From: Enchytraeus crypticus
Lineage: Eukaryota > Annelida > Clitellata > Enchytraeida > Enchytraeidae
Direction of reading: 5' to 3'
DNA length: 64,000 nucleotides
NCBI GenBank assembly: GCA_905160935.1
Contig: CAJHZI010000650.1
Span: 434,001-498,000, forward strand
The position numbers and the translations under genes are program-made. The notes under the pieces were generated by a model that saw only the letters and a list, made by a program, of their open reading frames with translations, was not told the DNA's origin and did no database searches. Shown one piece after another: positions 48,965 through 60,500 of the stretch (the stretch's first letter is position 1; every line of letters begins with the position of its first letter).

Positions 48965-49472
48965 TACACCTATCACAAATAGAATTTACATAGTGTCACA
49001 ACAGGTCGATAATTAATGCATAGTCACACAGGGGTCTGCATTACAAATCATACAGATTCTGAGCCTGCAAGACAAAAGGAAAAAAGTTTTAATGAAAATC
49101 TTTCACTTAACAACACTGCATTTTAGTTAGGAGGTTAGTACCATTAGGAATACTTGCAAAAGTTCGAAAGGAAGCACGCAACCTAATTATATATGTGCAT
49201 GTAACGGATTAACTAAGTTTAAGTGAACGTACTGTACACGAAGGTATAGATTTAGATTATTTCAATATAGCAATACAATGGCAATTAATTAGCAATGCAT
49301 TAGATAAATTACATTGCAAGATGAAATTATAATGAGCATAGTGTTTTGTCATATTTATAAATTATACATAAGAGCAATAATATAAATTACTAAATTTTTA
49401 TTGAATGTTTACTACTTCATCATCTATCAATTTACACCTATCACAAACAGAATTTACATAGTGTCACAACAG
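48965..49472. repeat. Pair of direct repeats about 465 bp apart downstream of the RTK
   Basis: tacacctatcacaaatagaa then tttacatagtgtcacaacag at 48965-49006, and nearly identical at 49430-49472; possibly within the RTK 3' untranslated region or just past it. Confidence 0.75.
49397..49402 (-). terminator. Candidate poly(A) signal of the RTK gene
   Basis: AATAAA on the minus strand about 475 bases past the stop codon. Chance matches are common in AT-rich DNA, so this is only a candidate. Confidence 0.3.
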
Positions 49473-49875
49473 GTTAAAAGGTTATTCGTCCGCCTCATGT
49501 GAAATCTTTTCTTTTGAAGTATGCCAACAGACGCTTAAAGAATACGATCTGATTTACTTTAGAATTGCTACAACTAAATGTCCCTATACCCAATGTAATC
49601 GCTTTATGAGGAATAATTGATTTTTAAAACTATTTTACTAATTTTACGCAGTGAACATGTGAGTTTAGATAAAAAAGAGGTCATCGTTTAGCAATGGAAC
49701 CGACTCTCAGATTGATTTATAGAGTGTTCTAAGTTTGTACTTATTGCATGCAATGAAATTGAGGACGAAAGCATTTAGAAGATTCAAAATATTTCATAGA
49801 TACATTATAAAACCAAGGCAAGATATAAGGAACACAAGAGCTCTGTTAATGCCTAGCTACCACGTGAACGCTACA

Positions 49876-50335
49876 TTATAAACTAGACCTCTGGTCAGTA
49901 CCCAAGATTTCGGTTTTAATAACTGAGCGAGATCGAGAAGAAGCCGTCATCGATGGTGAAGACGTCGAACACGACTTATAACAACTGTCTCTAGACGTGG
50001 TAACACTGTTTCTATCTCCGGAAATACTTTCAGCCGAAGCGTTGCCACTGTCGACGCTGTAGGAATGCGTTGTGTAATCTGACCGAGAGCTTATCTGGGA
50101 TTTAAGATTCTCTCGTTTGACGTTGACATAATCCGGAACATCGGCGATGAGCTCCAGGTAGGTGTGAGGTGTCCCGGATGAATCCTGCAGACCGGACTCG
50201 GTGGATTCGGAGGAGGTTGCTTTGGCATCGCGCTTCGCGGTCGTTTTTATGAACTGTTCGATTTGCCTGTGAAGCTTAGAGAAGTTTGGCCGCTTAGCTG
50301 GCGTGACATGCCAGCACTGTAGCATTATTGTGTAT
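49876..50335 (-). CDS. RTK exon P: end of kinase, Ser/Tyr-rich tail, stop
   Basis: Starts [20 protein letters not shown], the conserved CW...RP of the kinase end, then a tail of about 125 residues rich in Ser and Thr. It carries TYLEL and DYVNVKREN (Tyr 1141 and 1151), then two further tyrosines. The stop is TAA. YVNV is a Grb2/multi-adaptor-type docking motif in Met (family knowledge). Confidence 0.96.
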
Positions 50336-53300
50336 CTACAGTTGAAAGGAACAAAAATAGCAAGAAGTCTTAATCATAAATGCATTCCATTCATAAACTG
50401 TATAGTTAATCCATTAATATATCACTTTACAAATCTCATATTGATCATGATTACCATTCGATAATATTCAAACTATGACAGAATGAAATGGTACTTCTTC
50501 AAGTGCACTGCCTAACGGCTGGTCTCCGGCATATAACTTTTCCAACCAGTTCCATCCTCAGCCTTCCTTTTCATCTCTATTTATGAATTTGTTATCAGAT
50601 CATCCAATATCTCATGTCTTGGTCTTCCTCCAACTCCTTTCCCTTGAGTTTCTCCTACTAAATCCCTTAGCTAACCGTCCCGCCCCCATAATATGTCCTA
50701 TCCAGCTTTTCTAAATGTTTCTTTCCACTTGTATTAACTGCCTATCTTTACCAACTCTTTCGTGAACTTATTCATTTGTTGCTTTTTCAGTCCAACTAAT
50801 CTTTTCCATCCTTTTCCTTAACCACATTTCCAATGCCTCTAGCTTTCGGATATCTTCTTTCTTTAATGTCCAAGTTTCACATCCATATAGAAACAAATGG
50901 TACTAAGAGCGTATAAAAAGGCTATATTCTTAAATGACGCACATTCATTATTTTTAAATCAGAAAAATGACGATACATATAAATATAATCATTCAATACT
51001 ATTCGTAATTTTTTTTATTAAACAAAACTTTGCATTATCCCTATAGAAAGTAGTACCAGCAAGCTTCATCTAAAATCCTGCAGAAGAATGTGCGTAGTTT
51101 ATGATAACGATTTATAAAAGATTAACTTCATAACAGCTTTTGAATCTCCTAATTAACAATTTAAAATGATTATGATTAGAATTATCTTTAAACAGGTATA
51201 ATTTCTTCGTACATTCTGCTGATATAGCTTTGCAGAGTGTAGAAATGCATTGGTGTCAAACTTTTACAAAGGATTTACCTAATGAAAACAAAATATATAC
51301 GATCTTGATAACCACTGTGGTTCATACAAAAGGTAAATTTACTATAAAGTGAAGTATCGTATAACAAAGGCAGTATTCGCTACACTGCTTACAGTTCATC
51401 TGGAGCATAGCTTGGCTGCTGAAGTCTATTCCCCTCCGTCAGATACTCCTTAATGTCTTTGTGCTCTATCTCCGGATAGGGCACACAACCTCTCGTCATT
51501 AACTCCCATAACAGGATTCCAAATGACCACTGAAAAAAGATCACATTTAATCCGTTATTGAACGAGGATTAGAGCCCGGTCCCGAGTTCGAAGAACACTT
51601 TTATTATATCATTTAACCTGAATTAAATATGGAATGATAACAGTAAATGAGTGAAAAGCAAGCCATGCTAATGCAAAATTTAACGTCAGTTATCATTTTC
51701 CATAGCATGTCAGTGATGAAGAGAGCACTGAACTGCACCTTGCACATATTGATCCGATGCCGAAGCAAGCCACCGTTTCAGCTCCAACTATTTAAAGGAA
51801 ACATGCTCATTCTCCACTTAAAGATATATTGCTTACAAAATCAACAAAGCGTTTGAAACTTCTCATATGATCTTAGCAGGAGTTAATGCTTTAATGTTTC
51901 CTTCATATTCAGGTGGTACAAATATTCCGCAGAAACATTTTCAGTATAAATAACTTACCGGTGACATTTTCAGTGAACCAAAAATACACAGTAAGGAAAT
52001 GTTCCTCGGAACGACCATAAATATCAACTTTATGACGTCTCTTTGTGGACACTAAAGTAGTCTCTTATAACCTTCCTCCTCCACCAATCACGATCCATGG
52101 CTACATCATATACATCGACCATACAGCATAAAAGAAAGGGAAAGGAGATACATACGACGTCTGACTTAGAGCTGAATACGCCTGTCTCCAGGGACTCCAG
52201 GGCCATCCACTTGACCGGCAGAGGTCGGGCTGTGGTTCTCACCCTGTAGTAGTCCTTACCGTGCATGTCATGAGCCAAACCAAAGTCTGAAATCTTCACT
52301 ACTAACTCGCTATTTATCCTACATTACAGATACGGCATATATCTTCAATAGAAAATTGAATTCATATTTTAACTAGAAGTATTTATAAAAGATTTTTTTA
52401 TTTTGATTCAGCTATAATTTCAAGATATAATTATATATACATGTAAAGTTGATAGAAATTTGAACGATATCATACATTTCATTAAATTGTTTGGTCGTAT
52501 AATCAACAACAACATTTAAAGTGCTACTGTCGTCAATGACAACATCGTGCACTATTGAGACAAATCCGAGCCGGTGAGCAAAATGATGGTCCAAAACTGT
52601 GCAAAATTCAAAATCCAAAATGTCAATCAAAAGGGATATGTAAGAAATGCATCCATGCGCTGAACGCCTCTTCGGTGGCGCTCCAGAGTTTCGGTATTGC
52701 GTAATATTAAACTTAAATAATGACAAATTTTCCCGATACAAGAACTCTAATTGTGTGAGAATCCACATTATTATCGCCTCGTTGCAGATAACTACAATAT
52801 TCCATGTTTCATTACATTAGGCCTATATTTTAACAAATATATCGCTATTTCCGTAATGATAAAGTAACACAATATCACACATCAAAAAGATAGATCCCAT
52901 AATCAGTTATTGTTGTACTCTTCAGTTACTGTTGTACTTATCAGTTATTGTTGTACTTATCAGTTATTGTTGTACTTATCAGTTATTGTTGTACTTATCA
53001 GTTATTGTTGTACTTATCAGTTATTGTTGTACTTATCAGTTATTGTTGTACTTATCAGTTATTGTTGTACTTATCAGTTATTGTTGTACTTATCAGTTAT
53101 TGTTGTACTTACATGCAGTTTCTACAGGCGAGATCTCTGTGCACACAATTCTCTTCTTCTAAATACTCCATTCCACACGCAACTTGCTGACCGAATTCCA
53201 CCAACTGCTTTACTGTTAGAACCTGAGTAAATAAATGAATAAATAAATAAACCTGGTCATGCGAATATATGCCTATCAATAGACTACATGTACGTACATG

Positions 53301-56300
53301 TATTTGACTATGGGTAGGCTACTGAATATAATTTGAAAGCCTAGAGATACTGAAACAATGTCACTGAATTTTGTATGCTTATAGTTGCATTAATTGTTGT
53401 ACTTCCTATCTACATGTAGTTGGAATATTTGTTTGCACATGTTAGTAGCACATTCACTGATGTTGTTGCTTTGAGCGTAAATTTGTGAAATTAAACATAT
53501 TTCGCTTTCCTTCTCTCTCACTAAAGACATATTATTTGCAGTCTGACGAATTCAATGAGCGCTCTTAAAATATGCATAAGCTGCATGTACATGTATAATT
53601 TTTATGTGGCAGACTGAACTCATTTATTGCTTTCTCCTACATTTTGAAAAATGACTGGTTCAAGGTACACATTGTGTCTTACAGTGTGTGTGCTTCATAG
53701 CGAGAACCTCATCGATTAAGATGTTGATTCCAAGGAAGGGTATATTTTTATAAATGTTTAATATCAACTTACTTTTAGTTTCTAAAATATTTAACTTTCA
53801 AATGTTCATTGTTAAATTTTCATTGTTAACTAAACCCTACGTCTACTTCTACAAGGACTCCGATATCATACATACTTTATAAGCTTAATTACTCTGTAGT
53901 TTAATTTAGCATGCAGTTTATTAATTATGCTACATAAGTTACATTTAATTCTTAAAATTAAAATTACAAGAGCACGTCAAAGCGTAAATTCAATTAGAGT
54001 TTCGCACGATAAATAGCCAAAGGGACAAATTGAGAGTTTAATCGAAGACAAAATAAATATAAAGTCAGTGGCTGCAGGGAAAAATGCTCACAAATACGTT
54101 GCATAGGAAATATCCTCAAACTTTTTCAGATAATCATCATCTAGAAGATTTATTTTATATTTCACCATCTATTGAAAGCCGAGATATCTAAACTTAAAAA
54201 ACGTATAGCATGAAACTGCAAACTTTCTACCTAAGGTATTGATTTCTACAATCGGTAATGTTGTGCAGCTTTTATTTTGGCAACAGTGAAAGAAACAGCA
54301 CTTCTAGCAGGGTAAAAATTTTAAATTTCCATTTCACATGTCGTTACTTCTGATAAAATATGTGGGTGTATGTGGATGTATCTAAAATTATTTCTAATTT
54401 AATTTTTTGAATTTAAGTGTGTCTTCTACAACGGTTTTAACTGAATATGCAGATAAATAACACTGATTTTTTTCTTTAATATAATTTTCAATGCAATTTA
54501 ATTCTTTCTGAGGCTTTCAGTTACAAAAACGGGCATAAGTCGAACTACATTAAAGTATACATATAATTAATTTCTAAACTTTAAATGTACTAGTACATGT
54601 GCTTCGATTTATACCTGCTTTTGTAATTGAAGGCCAGAGAATCTATTAAATACCGCTGTACTCACGTTTTCAGGGGTGGATATGTAGTTTTCCAGATCAC
54701 CTTTATCCATGAAAGGTAGGACGACATAGATGCATGATCTACTGAGAACAACTCCAACAAGACTAAGTATGTTGCAGTGACTGAGATCATGCATGATTGT
54801 AGCTTCTTCCAAAAAATCCTTCACTTCCTTGTCTTTAATATGTGTTGAGTCAAACCCTGTGAAATATAGCATAGCGTCAGGCAAGATTTCTTAAATGGAA
54901 CATATCATCCACGTGTAGAAAAAGCATGCGTTATTAAGTTAGACATAGCTAAGCACAAACTCAGCAATTCTATTGTAAGGCTACATGAACCTGCTAAATT
55001 TATAATTGTAATCATATAGCTACAGATTTAGAGTTAATTTTCTATTTTCTAACTACAATGATATACGATAAATGAAATTTTGTGTTGTCTTATATTTCAC
55101 ACATTGGTATTATTTTACTATTTGACATAAACAGCTACAAAACCTTTTATAGTCTTAAGTGCCACAGGAATCTTCCAAGTGCCAAAGGCATTACTATCCG
55201 TTAATTCACCAACATACACCTGTCCAAAATGTCCTGAAATTACAATATACTAGCTGGATATAATAATGAATGCTAATAATTGCATCTCTATCTCTAATAT
55301 TAATCTCGAATCTACTAATAATATCTATCTCTAATAATAGCATATCCACGTTTTGTGCTCGGGTGTGGTTGGACCATTGCAGAATAGTGTAACCACGAAC
55401 AATCTGCTGCGTGTACGTAAGAGGCGACTAAGGCAGGAGCTGAGGATGGATAGAGGGGACCCACCTCACAATGAAATATTTTCCCCAAGGATTAAATGGT
55501 AATTAGTCCATCTAAAGGAAGAAGGCAACGGGAAACCACCGCAGAAGTCATACATTTCCCAAGCTATAGGCTACACAAGGTATGGATAAGGCACGGACTT
55601 TGTGACGGGATTAACATGTTGATCTAAGGAGTGCTCCTTATGGAGCGAGAAAGCAGACTTTGAACCTGCCACTTGGCAGTGCACTGAAGAGAATAATAGC
55701 AATTATGCGATAAGGTGGACATGATAAATTTTAATATTTATCAGCCTTGACAAAGATAATGCCACAGAACAGAATTCTACGATCATCATTTCCGTGGTAG
55801 AAGTCCGAGTTAAACCTGGATTAAAATGTTAAGATATTTTATTTAAAAGACTTCACTAATAAAATGATTAACAAATTCGATCAAATGATATTAAGAGAAT
55901 TCAAATAAGGTAAATCTTTAAATGCCACACATCATCAAGTACAGCATTACATATACAACATCAAAATTGTTAAAAGTCGTGACAAGCAAAACTTAAATAT
56001 GATATTCAACGAGCAAACCTAATGACGTTATAACATTGTGGATAATAATAGAATTTTGCTTAAAATGAGACTTATGATTAACTGAGCGCGCATTCACTTT
56101 CAAAAAGATACACAACATTTTCACAATAAGTTGTTTAATACTAAGAATGTAACAAGTTATAGAAAACTAATTAGTTATTTTCATACAGATTACTTTACCT
56201 TCACCAATGAGCTTATCCACAGTGATGTTATCCTTCTGTATTAAACATTTCTCGATCTTTGAGCGCAGTTGTCTCGGAAGTTTTGACAATATCGGATAGA

Positions 56301-57480
56301 GTTCCCTACTGACGGTACTGAACGGGGTGTAGTAGTTTGCTCCTAATATACCGACAACATTTACATTACACATTTGTTTCACATAACTACACAAATCTTT
56401 CAATTAATTTTCAGCCAAATCAAAATTCAAGATATGCATTTCATTTAAGTATTTAATTATATCAATCCTAAGGGAATTATTTTACAAATGTTAAATTCAT
56501 CTTATTGTATTTGTTGTCAACTGAGAACGCCTGGTTATTTTTAATAAACACAAACGCGTCTGCTGAATATGTATGAATATCTGCACTTGTTAAGCACCTG
56601 ATGTTTACAGAAGGAGACAATCTGTACAATAAGGTTCAACACAGAAGCTTAGGCTAAGCTAGCCTATTGCTCCAACCCGATTTGTTTAAGTCTTTGTGAC
56701 CATGCAAGCCTTATAACTTCTGCTATCATAACTTGTATCACTCTAGCAAGTAGTTAACTGTTTATCATTCAATATCAATTCATATTTAATGGTGCTTTTG
56801 TCAACGAATTAATGCATTGCCTGTGAATAGTGATGGAAAATGAAGAGGCAAGTCTGAAAATAACTTTTACTTTTCACTTCTACTACATTATTATCATGAA
56901 ATAATTGAGAGAAACTCCGCTATTATACACCAATTCATAGAGCTTGTTTTAAAACTAAAATTGATCGATAGAAACTCCGATAAAAATGTATGTGCATCAG
57001 CAAATGCTAAAAAATTCGCCTATCACTCTGTATAATAAGTATCATAACTTATTATGCACGTAATTAATTTTTATTTGAACTTAGCTATCACATGCATAAA
57101 AGTGCGCTAAAAATTTCTACAACAATTTAGCTTTACCTACAATGTGGCAATAAGATTAGAAATCATTGGCATTTATAATAATGCGGCAGTATTACGTACG
57201 TTTAGGATTTGCAGTAGATATTTTCTCACTCAACTGAGTCAGTCCAGAATCAGACTTCTTCTTTTTGCACACAGATTGGCAGTATTTCTTCCTGTGTATG
57301 ATGCACGCTACGATGATGACTATGATGGTGAAGACTGCAACGATGGGAATAATGGTTACGCAGTATTTAAATCTGTCGTCACTCCATAGACTATCCTCGT
57401 ACTTTAGGTAGCCTGGCAAAGCGCCAAAGTTTCCAACGTATACCTAACAACAATGTGTATATACTGTTACTGTATATAAT

Positions 57481-57547
<67 letters not shown>

Positions 57548-60500
57548 TATATGGAAAGGGATCAAATAGAATTATTTTAAAAATAGTGAACTAAACTAAA
57601 GGAACGAAGCCATATACATGTATAAAATACTACTGCAGTTTGGAGTCTTACTCTAACTGCTGGAACTCCATTGAGACTATACATTCCTCTCGCTGATGGT
57701 TCCTTTTCAGGAGGTAAACACACGATGAGATTATCAGCAAATGAGACAATTTTACAATTCTCGTCTCCTACAAAGATCTCATAGTCTTTCTCCTCAGCTC
57801 CAAGCGAAAATCTTTGACCCTGAAACAGCATAACAGGCATTTAACTTGCATTAGTTGACAGTAAATAAGAAATAACGTTATATGTAATTGACACAAATGG
57901 CTAAGTAATTATATTACATCAATTTCAAGCTTGCAGCTTTCAACAACTCAGAAATTAGGTTATTCAGATCGCCTACAATGTGTCATAACTTGTTGAAAAA
58001 GGAAGCAAAATAGTTGACGATAAATAAGTAATTTTAAACTAGCAGTAAACACGTAATGAATGAAATGTATTGACTTTAGTCAACATCGTTATTTCTTCTT
58101 TCTTTGGGATTACTTTGTCAGTCTTGAACACTGCTAAAAGACAAGTTATTTTGCAACCTACATGTAATCCAGCAATATCGCTAAATCATTTCTACGTTGC
58201 TGATAGCCTGATACACAATATTTTATGGATAAAAATCGTTTTCACGTAAATCAGTTTTCAACTAATTAGAAGAATAAAAATGAAATCGTAATGCATAAAT
58301 TTATAGACAATACCTCAATGCTCAGTAATTTATCATAATTAGGCCAATGTTGTCTAAAAATTCGAATTCGATCCTTCTCTGGAAAGCTGTTGACAATGGG
58401 ATTATAGTAAACATTGACGTAGCTCAGGTTAGTGTACTGCGCAATTCCATCGAGAATTACTCCAATGTAGAATTGAGTCTTCTCACTGTTCACTGGATCA
58501 ATTGAGCGTTTCGTGCGTCTTACGCCGCTGATACGATTGTCGGTTTTAGATGTTATGTCTTCCAACTCGAATGGCAAATCAATTTCAGGCATCCGACAAT
58601 ATAAGTCATATTTCACTCGTTCACAAGCCTGTTTCAATCAATCAATAAATCAATCACTGAGAATCTAAAGCCGGGTTTCTCATCAAACGCGGATATCAGA
58701 AACTTTTCGAGACGAATATGAAATAACATGTTATATATATTATTGAATAATCCCAAATATGTAAAGAGCAAGAGACAACAATATGCAGAATAACGTAGCT
58801 TTGCGTCATCTGCATAACTTACTACAGCTACTTCAGTTAACTTAAACAATATCCTAACAAAGTATTTATACAATGAGCTACTGTCATTAATAAAAACTTG
58901 CCTCCGAATTAATGCTTAGTCTATTACTCCATCTTATTTACTCAAATTGTTTGTTCAATTTGTATGTTTATATTAATAATTTTTTATTTTGACTACACTT
59001 TTCAGTTATTTTCAGTTTGTGTTGTGTAAATGTAAATAAACATTTTGGAAATCAACGGATTTTATTCGAGTCGATAATTATTTCATTGTAATAAACGAAG
59101 CGTTTCTAAAAACTTAAAAAGAATAAATAGTAGCTGTATGGCATTTTCAAAAAAATGTATCTTCCTTTATTAAAATAGTTGACCAGTTAATAAGAAATAT
59201 GAGCGATTTGGTATCCGCTACCGGATCTGTAAATGGGAAGTTCACCCAAAGCTCACTCTTTCACTAGCATGCCTTCGAGACTGAAAATTGAAGTTAAACT
59301 CGATTTTTGGTTTCAATCCGTTTTACCAGAGAGCATTTAACTGCCATACAAACCGATGTGAAGTTAGTGATTGTTGTGTTGGAGTTCTTGGTATAGATCA
59401 TTGTTATGATGATTATTGGAACAGCAACTGAGTTCAAATCTGACCCGACCACCGTAACTTCGGTTCCTCCACTAAACAGTAACAATGCAAAGTGCGAGAA
59501 TAACATTTAAAAAATAACAATAAGATAATCTATATATTCACAGTCAATAAATATATGATGCAAAAAGATACTAATTAAGATACAGCCTATCGTCAAAATA
59601 TTAACATTCTGTTGGGACATGGTGTCACCCAGAGTATAAAATAATTTTCTAAGTCTACATATGTTGCTAAAAGTTTGGTTTAGTTATGTTGAAAACTAAT
59701 GTTAACATTCGTAAATCAATGAAACTTCAACCACTTATTATCGCCTTCAATACTTTACTACGTTATTAGTGAGGCTAATCTTTGGATCTGTGATTGATAC
59801 CGCTAACTGAAAAATAATATTTTGCAATATCTCTGCAACATTACAATATGGGCAACCTATATTAACTCAATCTACAGAATCAATTAGTTCAAAGTACTGA
59901 TTTATTCAGTTCCAGTATTTGTTCAGCAGTTTATAGTCTAAACGTTAGGTACAGGTAATAATGATAACGACAATAAAGATTTATTAAAGGCATCATCCAA
60001 AAGTAATGCAAGGAATTATTACGTATTACTAAACAAAATGTACCATGAACATTCATTTTGCTTCGTTTCAGATTCATAGAGGTCAAATAAAAATGTCCTC
60101 TTTGTATTCTTTTAGAACTTTGTCACTCATTTTCTACTACAGCTGCAATTCTTAAACTGCACAGGCAAAAATAATTTTAATTTCAATATACTAATGCGTG
60201 AACAAAATATATAGAGGAAAACATTACGAAAAATACTCCATGGTTTCATCCGCGCTGTAACGTCGTTGAAAAATCCGTTAATGACGAAAACAGAACTAAA
60301 AAAGTTTACTATTACCGAGGCAAAGGACTCTAATATTAAAACATAATTTAATTTGGCATTACAAACCTTTCGAACATATTGAGAGGTTGAATTGCCGCAA
60401 TCTTTGGATCTGTCATATAAGTGAATTTATTGTTGGTTCCGTTGAGAAATGAAAATTCTCTTGGATTTGCAAATACTCTCACCGTATTCGGTTCATTTAG

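Larger units (their letters stand above)
45583..49396. other. Intergenic spacer between DEG/ENaC and RTK
   Basis: Holds the (CT)n tract, SINE copy 8, a LINE-G remnant and island 4. Both genes are on the minus strand, so the DEG/ENaC promoter should lie in the lower part of this spacer. No TATA box was assigned, because TA-rich sequence gives many false matches. Confidence 0.5.

Noticed and set aside
52902..53111. CRISPR-like array
   Set aside because: Direct repeats have no spacers and the host is eukaryotic; it is a plain minisatellite. The same applies to 9515-10022 and 61545-61697.
52910..53230. Three overlapping plus-strand frames of about 80-106 codons
   Set aside because: They are the 19-bp minisatellite, which lacks stops on this strand, read through into the antisense of RTK exon M.
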